A stretch of DNA of 64,000 bases from Membranipora membranacea. Lineage: Eukaryota; Bryozoa; Gymnolaemata; Cheilostomatida; Membraniporidae. The first letter of the stretch is position 1; every line of letters begins with the position of its first letter. Of the stretch, positions 23,953 to 35,639 are shown piece by piece. The notes under the pieces were generated by a model that ran no database searches, was not told the origin of the DNA, and saw only the letters and a program-made list of their open reading frames with translations. The DNA lies in contig OU612068.1 in assembly GCA_914767715.1 (NCBI GenBank), positions 5,022,001 to 5,086,000 of the forward strand, given 5' to 3'. The position numbers and the translations under genes are program-made.

Positions 23953-26393
23953 TACGGCAGACGAGCTGCGCCAGGGGAGAAAAGAATTTTAGATGGCGCA
24001 GCTTGGCTAGAGGCGATTTTTTGTGTGGCGCAGCTCGGCTAGTTTCAAAATTTGTTACCAAAAGCACATGATTCCCAATATTGATAGACTTGTAAAAATT
24101 TGCTCATCTGTCGGAATTGATAAATGAGCAGGAATTTATCACAGCTCTATTGTTCAAGATCTAGCTGAAAAAGCAAGAGGACTATTTTACATAAGTTGAA
24201 CTAGGAGTGGCAGTCACAGCAGGGAGTCACAGTCAGTGTTTGAGAAGTTGCTTGACTTTCCCTACCTATGATATGGCTGTAAGTGTAAGTATAGTATAGT
24301 ATTCGCCATACTATACTCCGCTATACTCTGCTTAAATTTATCAATAATAACCAGATCAAACGATTCACAGTGTTTTGTGCTGATCATTTCTATTTTTAGG
24401 TACATTGAATATAATATGTATAACGGCCACAGGTATTCTGGCTCGTAGTCACATTGATCCAACTTTTTTGGGTCAAACCAAACGCATACCCTTACTCCAA
24501 CTTTGGAGAGTGATAGTAAGTCCTTGGGTGAACAAAATATATCAGGGGTATGTATGATCAAGGAGTTGGGGACAAAATATAACATTTGTCCCCAACTCTC
24601 TGGTATCATTGCATTGGACATATGAGTTGTCCTAACATAGTTCTTGTAAACACGGCTCCAAGTTCTCTCAGCTAAAATCAATCCTCTTCCCAAGGTAGTC
24701 TGGTCACTTCGCTCAATTAGCCAATTTGTGCACAAATCGTTCACTCAGAATGCATGGGTATAGTTCCATCTATGAGAGAGTGATTTGGGAGCAAGACCTA
24801 AGCAGGGTACCTAAGCTGTATTCTATTCTAAGACCTTTCAGTCACTGTTGACAAAATTCTCATCTATCTATGCGTTATTCTGTAGACTAAACAGCGAAGT
24901 CATATCATCCCTGCATGAATATAGATGGTAATACAGCTGTCACGAAAATGCGCCAAGTGAACTTTCTTAGGCCTAGTAGGTTATTATTGTGCTAAAATTA
25001 CGTTACACAAAACAGATAACGAAGAAGAAATAAAAGAACTTGTCATGTCAGCTCCTCAGCAACAAACAAATATGGTATGTTTGAAGAAAAAATAAACATC
25101 CGACCAGAGAAAAAACTTTGATATAATTTGGTACCCACTTACAGATTACAGTGGTCAAGTCAGTTCACCGATGTATTAGTTGTCTATTATAACTCAAGAT
25201 TGATTTGAATCAGCTTATCAGTGACACTTTGGGCATTTACAATTCAAATGTGCTTGACAGCTTGATTTCCTAAACTGGAACCAGACCCACAAGCAGTCAA
25301 AAAATGGATAGACACTAAGACTTAGGTAAAGAGGTCATTTGGTATTCTTTGTGGCATTACGGTGCAGACTCATATCTCGAAGTTGATCTGCAAGTTGTGT
25401 GTCGAGATATTGATCATCCAGATGACTTCATTTCCAACACTAATATATATGATAGACCACATTGATACTCAGTAACATCCCAACTCTTTAGGCTGGTTTT
25501 AATTTTGTTGTCATCACCTTGTCTTCAAACGTTCTGAAAAGAAAAGCGATAATTTGATCAATCAATGCTGAAACCAAATGAGATGCTCAACTATGAGAAA
25601 AGTGTATATTTCTGGATTAGAGATAAAATTGAGAGATTACCGAATGATTTTTCAGCAGAACGCAATATGACTGTCAAATAATGCCACTGACCCAGGCCAG
25701 ACAGGTTTTGGAGTAGGACCCTTGGGTCATAGATAGTGATAGTCTGCAAGTGAGGGTGCTACTGCATCATCACCAACATACCACCAATTCTCTCACTCTG
25801 ATTCACTTTAACAATGACATACATACATACATAGAATCTACAGTCTACAGATTGGTCCAGGAACTGTCTGTAGTGAAAGATCAAGGAGTACTCCTAGTCC
25901 TTGCCAGTCCTTGGTAAGAAGATTTAGTTACTAGTTACGTTAGATAGATTGGTGGTGACAATCAGAACAGTTCTCCTGACCTGTCCTGACAGACACCTCT
26001 CCTCTGTATATATCTTTTCCAAGGTGGCTTTATGTTGAGAATGTCTGATAGTGATAACATTAAAGAGGTCACCTTTCAGTGCTCAGGCCAGTGAGTGATG
26101 TTCTAATCTCAAAGCCATGCCTTATTATCAGACTCAGTTATCAAGATGGTGCAGACTTAGTTGTTAACAATCATACCTCCAAAACTCAAGTTGACACTAA
26201 CCTTTTTTCCGACTGAGTAGTGACAGGCTATGTAATTTCTGAGTTGTGTTCTCTTGGCTACAAAATTTAAAACTAGCCGAGCTGCGCCACACATAAAGCG
26301 CCTCTAGCCGAGCTGCGCCGCATGAAAATTCCATGTAGCCGAGCTGCGCCATTCCAATTTATATTTCTCCCCTGGCGCAGCTCGTCTGCCGTA
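23953..26393. mobile_element. 2.4-kb TIR element with subterminal repeats
   Basis: The ends are exact inverted repeats of TACGGCAGACGAGCTGCGCC and continue through CAGGGGAGAAA. CATATC flanks both sides (23947-23952, 26394-26399), and the paralogous site at 36215-36220 has one CATATC and no element. GGCGCAGCTCGGCTA-type words recur just inside the left end (about 23993, 24019) and inverted inside the right end (about 26276, 26302, 26335), resembling transposase binding sites. A 160-codon minus-strand frame (24262-24744, containing RTWSRVYKNYVRTT) could be a transposase remnant, but I do not recognise it. Superfamily not assigned. Confidence 0.85.
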
Positions 26394-26399
26394 CATATC

Positions 26400-28430
26400 A
26401 TCAAGTGTCAAAAACTCATCAACAATAAAAAAAAGGTGAACCGTGAGACCAATTGACATATTGAACCTAAATTTTCTGTTGCTTGCATAATTAATTGCCC
26501 AAATAAATGAAGAGGCCAAGCTTACATAATTTCTTGTGTATAAACGGACTTGGATCAGTCCGGGAAGAAATAATCCGTTTGCTTTTTTCTCATTTTACCC
26601 AATAGATAACAACTTGACAAGTCTCTCATCTGCCGCACATTCAAAATCCTGGCAAAAAGTGCACAAATTAAAATAAAGGAAAAAATTTAATGCGTCAATA
26701 TAAATTGAGTACTGGTCCTTTAGAGCAAAGGTATTTAATTTGGGATTAGCTCTAGCCACAATCCCTAAACAAAGGCCTGTCATAAATTCTGAATTCTGAG
26801 GCGTGCTCTTTACCCCCAAGAGCATTTATTCCCTACACAAACTAAATATGTGTCTGAAGGAAATCAACCATTCTAGAATTTGTCATATTTGTAATATTAA
26901 ATGCGATGCGATAGTTTGAGGCTGCTATTTTGTATCACATCTTATCTTCCATATTTTATTCTATCATGTGAGCCATTTCCAGCTTTAGAATCAAAATATT
27001 GAGGAAGTTATGGCTTCTCAAACTTCCAGGGTGATCCCCTTCAATTGGCATTGGGAATCAGCGGAAACACACCCAGTGGGACATCACAACCGTCATACTT
27101 ATTATAAGCTATTACACTAATAAACACACCAAAATTAAGACTTAAGAATTAAGACCTGCAGGCAACGACGCTTCCATAGCACCACTAGGTCCAACTCTGT
27201 GAGCATGTAGACAGTATAGCTAAGCCTTAGCGGCGTTGCCTGCATGGCCATTTTGACCTGGGTTCGAGACCCGCTACATCCCTGAACATTTTGATCATCA
27301 TCCTATTTATTAGTATATCATAATAAGTATGACGGTTGTGACCTCACACTGGGATTGCCCGCTGATTATTAATGCCGATAGTGTGCCGTCACCTTGAAAG
27401 TTTGAGAGGCCATAACTTCCTCAATATTAGGATTCTAAAGCTGGAATTTGCTCACATGATAGAATAAAATATGGAAAATAAGTTGTGATACAATAAAATA
27501 GCAGCCTCAAACTAAGTACACACTGTTTGTGATAGGTAAGATCAATCACTCAGATGTTAAAAAGAAAATGTTTGCTTCGGATAATATCTGAGTCTGACCT
27601 GACCCTCTCACGGTCAAATTTATGTATATTGCTCTAGATATAAGAATAAGCCGTTCAAAATATGATTTTTGAGTAATGTAAAAACAATCCTGCAACCAGA
27701 GCATCCAATAAATTTTGCGCTTACAAACCGATGAAATCAGAACCTTGTATTGTACCTCTCACAGCATGATTGATGATAGTCTAATAGATCTTTCCTATCC
27801 AAAATTAAATTACAGCTATGCGATTGACTGATTACTTGATGGGAGCGCAATAGAATCTGGTATAGTGCACTTAAAACTTATAACTCACATATTTCATATT
27901 TAATTTCATATTTCTTATTATAATAGGATCAACAAAGGTAAACAAGGTCTCATGCATGCACTCAGCTTTTATGTTTGTACACTGTTTCTGAATTGAAACA
28001 CCAGAAACCAAACATCTATGTACCAAAACCTATCTGTAAGAAACCGAGTATAAACACATCTTATTTTATGGTGTAGAAAATTAAGACCAGAGAGAGAAAT
28101 GAATGATCCCTCATTGTTTGACACAGCAAAACACAAATACACAAGTTGTATAAATTGAGACAAAGGATAATGCAGCTGAAAACTGTCTACATCTCAATCT
28201 GAATCTACCAAGTACAACGGTTTACCAGGGGCAATATATTTTATTTTATTACCCTTTATTCCTCAATTTTTAAAATAACAAAATATGAGCTAACACATTC
28301 GAGCACCAGACAGGAGAGCGTCACAATGAATATCTCACCTTCAACTATGAGCTTCAAACACGAGCAACTTATCTTTTTAACAGGTGAGCATGTCACTTTT
28401 ATATGCTGAATATAACGATATACTAAAACC
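26400..28430. other. Transposon-like block beta
   Basis: This is the direct counterpart of 36215-37560 and the inverted counterpart of 12540-13590. It is interrupted by the TA-flanked foldback element at 26912-27514. Only short frames are present, each broken differently in the three copies. Confidence 0.55.
26912..27514. mobile_element. TA-flanked foldback element with tRNA-like core
   Basis: The arms GTTTGAGGCTGCTATTTTGT and AAAATAGCAGCCTCAAAC are inverted copies that extend inward about 200 bases, flanked by TA on both sides, as Tc1/mariner-type insertions are. The paralogous block at about 36735 lacks it. The core (27140-27285) contains GGGTTCGAGACCC, a good pol III B-box/T-arm word, suggesting a captured tRNA-like or SINE sequence. 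Confidence 0.75.
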
Positions 28431-29030
28431 GGGGTAGAAGGGAAGCAAAAAGACTGACAATACAGGTGGAAAAAAGTATAACATTCATTTCAACTGAATC
28501 AGGGGTAAAATGACGTGTCAATGTACAAAATTATATTAAGTAGAAGGAGTTTGTCCAGTTGAACAAACAAGAGAACAAGAATAAGGAAAAAAGTTTGATA
28601 TGTAAATATAAAGAGAGTACGTGTCGCTATTGAGGTAACTTATTTAAATTTGGATTTAGTCATGGCCAAAATCCCAGAACAATGGCCTGTCATAAATTTC
28701 GATCAACACGAATTGCAACTAAAAAGTGCTCTTTACCGCCATTGATTGCCAGGATAATTTCTTCCCTTCACTGCTCAATACGTCTTTGAAGCAATGATTC
28801 ATCATTAGTCATTCCAGAATATTGAGGTATGGGGGCTATATCATTTGAGTTGCTACATGCACAGCTTTTTCGTAGGACCTATGTTTTACATACCACTAGC
28901 TTGAGCGCCAGAAATCAGTCAGTTTATCGGAAAACTGATAAAAGGCATATTGTTCGATACTGTATAAGATTAATTTCAGAGTGAGACTCAATTTTGCAGA
29001 GATCAGCTCATGCCTCAGAGCTGCGCACGC

Positions 29031-29313
29031 GCAGAATGGTTAAGGGTAAAAACTTGTGATTGTATGATCCAGGTTCGAGATCCGGCCCAAGGTGTCATTT
29101 CTGATTTGGCACATTTAAGTCATTCATCCTAGCCAGCTGTCTGTTCAGGAACATAAATACGGATATACCGTGTGCACACAGTATAAATATCTCCCTCTGC
29201 CTCATCGAAAAAAGAATAGCCGGTTACAGTTTATGGTATAGGGTCACTACCCCACACAAGTCTCAGGCCAAAGAAGGCCCATTAAGTAGGACAGTCTAAT
29301 AAGACCTAGTCTG
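29031..29313 (+). mobile_element. tRNA-derived SINE-like element (module B)
   Basis: AGAATGGTTAAGGGTAA (A-box-like) and GGTTCGAGATCC (29072-29083, B-box-like). It is at the same place relative to gene 1 as the copies in modules A and C. Confidence 0.6.
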
Positions 29314-29403
29314 TAGAAAAAGCAATAAAATGACAAGCATAAAACTGAACTTACTGCATTTTGTTATCATTATTTTATTTTACATCATTATGTCATTTTA
29401 AAG

Positions 29404-31254
29404 TTTTAGTAAGTCAATACTTTGCTGAATATTGCTCGACACTAAGATTATATGTGGCTGACAATGGACATAGTAGGTTACGGCGAGATGATCAAAGCTT
29501 ATCTTTCATGACATTTGATCCAGAATCCCATGAAGTCATCTTACTACGTAATCAGTATATGACAAGTGGTAAGTGGTATTCCTAAGATTACAATATTTCT
29601 TTGTACGGAAATTTTGGATCCATCATTGTCATCAAACATTTTATTCCAATTTCTTTGCACTGATCGATTGTTTTGACGCAGCCATAGGATGTAATTTATC
29701 AATGGTATGGCCTTTTCAGCATTATACTGTAGCAGCATTGAGGGGGCTAGAAATGGACTTGACATCACAAAAATATGCTGGGCTAAGCCTTTCAGTTTTC
29801 TCGAAGCATAAGTGCCATTTTACAAGGCAAATTATGCTGAAAAAAAATCTTGGTTATGTTGATATAAGATAAGTTGGGTAAAGCTTTGAATGATAAATGT
29901 TTAATTTTTTCCTTTCTCCTAATATATAGCAACGCGCTATCAATTTATGAGATACGATATATATGTAATGGATGGCGTCAAGGATCAGAGACGATTTCTT
30001 GTTTTAAACTTTTATAACGAGAAAAAAGTCGAAGGATATGGTTATATGGATTTCTCCCAAGGTCAAATAACAGTTGATTCATCTGGAATTCTCAAGGCAA
30101 CGGTGAGTGACGGCATTATATTTGAGGTTGATATTGTCTGTTGTATTAATCTTCCAGAGCATTCCAAAGATAATTTTTGCAATATGTTTGTGATCAGATC
30201 AGTCCTGTACTTCGGATACAACTTCATTCTAATTCACAATCGGTAAATTTTACACAATAAGTTGATGACCAAAATTGAAGCTAACTGTCATGTGGGCACA
30301 GTAGTGTTTAACATGTCTTAACTTCCCACGAAAGGTTGTTTTTGTTGTAGCCCAACTCACGACCAGCGCCTCAATCTGTCTCCATCTGTGACAACAATGT
30401 TTTCGAATTTCTCGGTAATATATACGGATTCAAACTTCTAAAACATCGCAGTAAGTTGATATAGCTTCATTCATTAGAGAATTTGCTTTTGTAATGTGAC
30501 ATAATCAGGTTTTTGGTAAAATTCTAGAGTTCTCAGTCTAATTTAGAGTACTTCTCTAATTTTATAAACAGACTGTGTCTTAGTTGCAACTAGTTTTCAA
30601 TCGAAGCTGAGACGATGAATTATATTGTATATACAATATAGCGCCTCATCTCAGCTTCCAGCGAAAATCAGTTGAAGCTGGGACACAGACTGTTTATGAA
30701 ATTAGAGCAGTACTGTTTGCTCTTACTCTTTGCTGAAAAGGTGTACAATTTGATCAAATTCTGAAATAGCTATTTGGTATTCTTAATCTACACTAAATTA
30801 TTAAATATGAAACATTCTATGAAATCTTGTATATCAACCATCAAATTCAATAATAATCCATAGAAATAATGAAAGTTTTAATATCGGTTAACATTCAATT
30901 TCTAAATACATCATGCTACAAATGAGCGTGCATTCAATGTCTCAAAAATATGTCCATTTAAATAAATTTGAACCTTGAAGCTGCATATATCTAGGCTCAT
31001 CTGTCAAGCCTCTCTTTAATGATGTGCCGAACCACAGACAAACAAAAAATATTTCCACAAAAGGTAGGCCATCCTTTATAATTCTTAATATTTTGTGAGT
31101 GATTTACAAATGCAGTTAATATATGCAATGTCGAATCTCATTTGCAGATGGTGGTAAGAAAAGTCTGCTCTGCGCTGTCAAAGACAGAAGATGGTTCAAA
31201 GTGAGGCTTACAGATGAAGAATCCTGTCCACAGGCACATTGGTTAAGATACTGA
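29404..31254 (+). CDS. NHL-type protein ending WLRY (module B gene 1), probably degenerate
   Basis: Exons 29404-29568 (NHL blade, STLRLYVADNGHSRLRR), 29930-30102 (YDIYVMDGVKDQRRF), 30351-30450 and 31148-31254 (SLLCAVKDRRWFKVRL, stop TGA 31252-31254) keep frame and canonical splice sites. The exon that would lie at 29661 has lost its acceptor (TTTGCAC instead of TTTGCAG) and carries a 2-base deletion. Since that exon is phase 1-1, skipping it keeps the frame, so a shortened product of about 180 residues is possible. N-terminus not found, as in the other copies. Confidence 0.5.
30552..30708. mobile_element. Foldback MITE in gene 1 intron (module B)
   Basis: Inverted arms TTATAAACAGACTGTGTC and GGGACACAGACTGTTTATGA, with a palindromic TATATTGTATATACAATATA centre. 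Orthologous to 10372-10570. Confidence 0.8.
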
Positions 31255-31814
31255 TGAGAGCAACGCTATAAGATTTCATGCATCAATATGTTTGGTGACT
31301 CAATCAGAACGACTTGCATTTAACTACATCCTTGAATAGAGACATACTGTGGTTTTAGCATTATTGTGTTAGAGCAAAAAAAGAAGAAATAAATCGGTCT
31401 GAACAAAAGAGATTAGGGCAATATAAAATCAGGATTACCTATCGGTAAGTTTACAGTTTGCTGTATGGTAAACGCTGGTGGTGCTGCTATGTGTCTGACT
31501 CTAGCTAAGTAGATGGTAGTTTGCCAGTGGAACCGGCTATTTGACCGAGAAAATGTCACTGCACTGTGTGATAGAGGTATGTTTAAATAATCTAAGTTCC
31601 ATGTTCACAACTATATTCCTTCAGCGGTTTTGGGTACACTGTACCAAGAAGCTAGATTGCCATAACTACCAATTCATTCAGTGATATTATGAGGGTTGTA
31701 ATGCGTAATGACCGCTCCTAGCCACATCGGGGCTGTCACAAATTTCTGGGCCCTGTCAAGGTTGTCTACTGGGTCCTGCAAGTTGATCAAAACAAGTCTA
31801 CCACTGAGGAATTG

Positions 31815-31898
31815 TATGGATTATTAGCCAGATGCCCTAACTACAACCTATATTACTATGGATTATTAGCCAGATGCCCTCACTACTACCTATATTAC
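31815..31898. repeat. 42-bp tandem duplication
   Basis: Two adjacent units starting TATGGATTATTAGCCAGATG (31815-31856, 31857-31898) with two mismatches. Module C has a single unit at the matching place (41865). Confidence 0.85.
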
Positions 31899-32525
31899 TA
31901 AAGATTTAGGCTAATTATTATTACCCTAGAGGAGTATATTTTTAGCAGAAGAGAATGCGCGTCATCTCATTTAGGCTTGAAATAATGAAATGTATGGCTA
32001 GGTTTACTCAATTTTGTTACACTATATCACACTCCCATCTTTGGTAGCGGAAAATGGTGTCAGCTAATAGACCCGCCCCCCCCCCATTTCCCCTTCCCCC
32101 CACAACTCAAAGCCAATACTTATTCCTAATTCACAAACCTATTCGTTGCTCAGCTGTGTAGAAAAAAGTACATAACAAATTTGTATTCTGTACACTTGGA
32201 AATTTTAGTTGGTTCAGTTCAGTCTATTATTAGACCCAATATAAATTAAATCCTATGGCTGCAACTGCATCAAATCAATCATTAACCGCAAAGAAATGAA
32301 AATAAAATCTTAATGAAAATGGATTCATTACTGTCAGAATAAACATGGTACACCGTGTGCTCTTCTTAAAGATGGTAAATCTTTCAACATACATAAAAAC
32401 ATCATTCAATACATAATGGGATCTTTCTCATTTTTTCACAATTCATATGACTGACAATGATATTGAAGCACCCATAACAAAAATGTGATAATATGTTTAT
32501 TACTGAGTTTGTTTTTATTTTGCAG

Positions 32526-33239
32526 CAGTTTATCTGCTTCTGCCTTGGATTTACACTCGTCGTTATAGCTGTAGAAGGTGACTCAAGTTCAAGGTAAATT
32601 ATTACAAGATTATTTTTTAATCTCAGCAATAGAGTTAATAATAAACTTAGATACTTCACTATATGAAACATGAGTGTTGAGGTACTGAAGCCTTAATTGT
32701 GGGTTATGTATTGACATTGAACTGTGAACTTACAGTGCATAATGCAGGATTTTCATTAATACCTTATCAATTTTTGATCAGATTTTGAGTTGCAGTTGAA
32801 TATGCAGATTTTCGTATATGATAGTTTGTTATTCATTTCCACCAAACAGAATAAAACAATATAATTGATCTCAAGAAGCTGACGATAACATTGTATCCTT
32901 AATTGTCAAGCTTTGTTGACGGGGGATAATCAGAGGGTTTAGAAAATGAAAATCCCGAGATTTTAGAAGGGTTGTTTCCTCAATTTTATGAAGGGACAAC
33001 TCTCATCTTGACAGTACAAAAGCAAGTTTTGTTCACCTCCATGGTTGAAATAGGAAGCCCAATATATAATGCACATCCCAATTCAATTTTTGAGTCTTGC
33101 TTTAACTCTTTGACCTCTTTGCGTCAATGTTCACTGTTGCATGTTATCTTCCTATTCAGCATCTCTATTCCTTAGATTTACTTGGGAAATGACAAAACAT
33201 CTTGATGACAAAAGAAAGAAGCCCTCAAATAATAATTAA
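32526..33239 (+). pseudogene. Receptor gene 2 of module B, gutted by an internal deletion
   Basis: The signal-like exon is intact at 32526-32593 (FCLGFTLVVIAVEGDSSS, same TTTTGCAG acceptor). The ectodomain exon starts at 33176 after CTTAG but runs only to a TAA at 33237-33239 (ending KRKKPSNNN). From about 33250 the sequence resumes at what is, in module C, just after the gene 2 stop codon (49425 onward). About 3.4 kb with the ectodomain, TM and tail exons is therefore missing. At most a short secreted peptide could be made. Confidence 0.8.
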
Positions 33240-33639
33240 CATAATTAATGTGTTTTTAGTGCAAGGCAAACTGGATGTTGAAATATATTTGTAAGGCATT
33301 TCGAATCTATTTTTCGTTATATTTTTTTTATTATGATAAATAAAACAATATCTATCTTTGTTTCCATGGGCATACAACTTAATAATACCAAAGATGTTTG
33401 ATTGTTAGCATTGGTTTTTTAGCTTGCCGATCACTCCTGAGTTATTTTGACACCTCTCATAATTCCTCTACATTTAATTACATTTCCTCTTGTTTTCATC
33501 TTTTCTTACATTTCAATTGTTTTCATAAATTTAATTACTATAATTTGTATTTTTTCTAACATTATACCCAAGTCAATACATATATTACTATCAAAATAGA
33601 TAATTGAATTCATTTGTACCGCTAGGTGACACATCTTGC

Positions 33640-33870
33640 GCTTTCATTTTGGATACAGGAGAAGTCTTTTCAAGTCGTTGATCTAATTTCCGGTGTGTGT
33701 ACTTCACCGAATTTCATATTTATACGCATGTCTGAATTCTTGAGCAATCTCACTCGTGTAAGACCTGCGCTTAGCATATCCACCTCTCCTTGTGGCTAGC
33801 AACAGGAATGTGTTTGACCGGTCAAGAACGATATGAGTATCATCTTTATAGAGGCTCAGCAGCTTTAGTA
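33640..33870 (-). pseudogene. Decayed copy of the last caspase exon (copy 3)
   Basis: Minus-strand homology to the 3' part of the NHL-caspase last exon, with internal deletions, directly following the remnant of module B gene 2, as the true caspase gene follows module C gene 2. Confidence 0.65.
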
Positions 33871-34778
33871 AGGGAGCTTAACTGTCAAAAGGTCTGTAAA
33901 GACAATGCTGACTAGCCATTGTATAAATGCAGACCAACTTGTTCGACGGGTTTCTCAAGACAACCTACTTCCAATGACAATTAGGCTCAATGTACATATC
34001 AAAGTTCTGCCAGAGAGGGTCTGACTTGTTTTGGCTGATGGCATGATACAGTTCATAGCGCATGTATAGCCTATAGACATTCACCCTAGATTAGATGAAT
34101 ATGTATATATATATATATATATCAATTTTATTGGTTGATCAAGTCACAAATGATCCTCCCTGATATCATCCATAATCACAATTATCATAATACAGCTATA
34201 TAAAGTTGTCCTCTAAGTGACAAAATAAGTGTTGCATTGTGGGAATTGGATTTGTTTCACATGCATCAGAACTTGATTGGTCTGCCTAAATCTTGTGAGC
34301 TGTAACTCATTGGCCAAAGTAAACAATTTACTGGAGCAGTAGCTTTTATAAAAGATAAAATTGACAGTAAAAGAATATTGTGAACACCAAGGCCCAAAGA
34401 TTGGACACATTGACCACTGAGATTTGTAAGCTTATTTATGTCCATCCATCCCCGGCTAGCGGTTTAGTTGATACTGGAGATAACACGTTGTAATGCTGTG
34501 ATTTATCAACAGCAGTTATTTTTCAAACACTGAATAATTGTGTATTTTTATTAGATCCATCAATAAACTTTTTTTAACGACCACTAGGCTGGTAGGCTAT
34601 GACTAACTCTTATTATGAAACTCAACCAATGCAAGGACACCAGGACATAAAGAAAAGTTAACCCAGAATTTCCAACCTGTACTGATATGAGTTTCGTCCT
34701 TAACAGGTAGCTAAAGAGTGAGATTAGAAAACCTTGGAGGTCTTTCAAACAATAACTGTGAAATTTTTTCTTGATTGA
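33871..34778. other. Non-coding spacer with TA microsatellite
   Basis: Repeats 3400-4310 and 21880-22740. (TA)n at 34101-34122. No exon seen. Confidence 0.5.
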
Positions 34779-35300
34779 ACTTTATGATTGATTGATGAGT
34801 ACTTTATTATCAATCGAAATACATTGAAAAGTGTAAATTATTGATCGGATTTACAATAAAAATAACAGCATAGCATAAAAAGTATTTAATAAGATTCAAA
34901 AAGAGGGAGATCATCACAATCAGCATTAGGCATCAGTTTCACATCATATTCCCATCTGCTTGTTAGTGCAGTGTTATAGGGTGTGGTTCGGCTGTCATGG
35001 CTGCTCAGTCTTTTTCTGCAGGGTCTGCATGAGGATGGCTCGGAAGCAGGTGTTTATGCATGTCTTGTGACTTCTGGCAGTATATGACACATCTCATCTG
35101 GAGTTGGTCGCATACTTACTTTACTTACTGTATATCTACCGAGTGAGAAAACTTTCCCAGCTGGAAGATTATGCTCAAAAAATATTATTAGTTTAGATCC
35201 TCGTTGGGTTGTATTTTATCATACCATTGAGTGCAATTTTTATATGAGTTAGCAAGTATCTTTTGTCAGCACTCTCATCACATTGGTCATATGGCAAATT
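34779..35300 (-). mobile_element. 3' end of a non-LTR retrotransposon (LINE)
   Basis: Read on the minus strand, the last coding piece contains SEPSSCRPCRKRLSSHD and ends DCDDLPLFESY with TAA at 34886-34888, then a short 3' UTR with AATAAA-like words and a TCAATCAATCA tail at 34779-34800. The two homologous copies of this spacer (4310, 22735) lack it, so it is an insertion. The left limit of the tail is clear; the other end is approximate. Confidence 0.65.
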
Positions 35301-35639
35301 TTTGTTTTGTTTTGCTGATCTATACAGCTCATAGATCCATTCTAGAGAGCTCATTTAGATAAACTTCCTATCTTAAACCCATGCTGATGTTTTGGATTCG
35401 GTGATACATGTTCAAACCAAGTTTTTATCTGGCTTAGCTAGAGCTTACGTTGTAATTGACGAGTGATTTATATTCAGTCTACACTCTCTCCATTGTGAAA
35501 TGTTAACACCACAATTATAATAAAAAAGTCCATAATTTTTGTTTATTAATTGTTTTTGCTGCTGCAAAAATACTGCGCAAAGTTGGTAAAGTTCACATGT
35601 AAGAGTGTCATTATGCAGGGAGGAGGGGAGGTTTTTCAA

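Noticed and set aside
29072-29083. tRNA gene suggested by GGTTCGAGATCC
   Set aside because: No acceptor stem, anticodon arm or D-arm can be folded; it recurs as a SINE-like repeat.
29573-29872. 99-codon plus-strand frame between gene 1 exons of module B
   Set aside because: It is intron plus the defunct second exon in the wrong frame; the same stretch in A and C reads differently.
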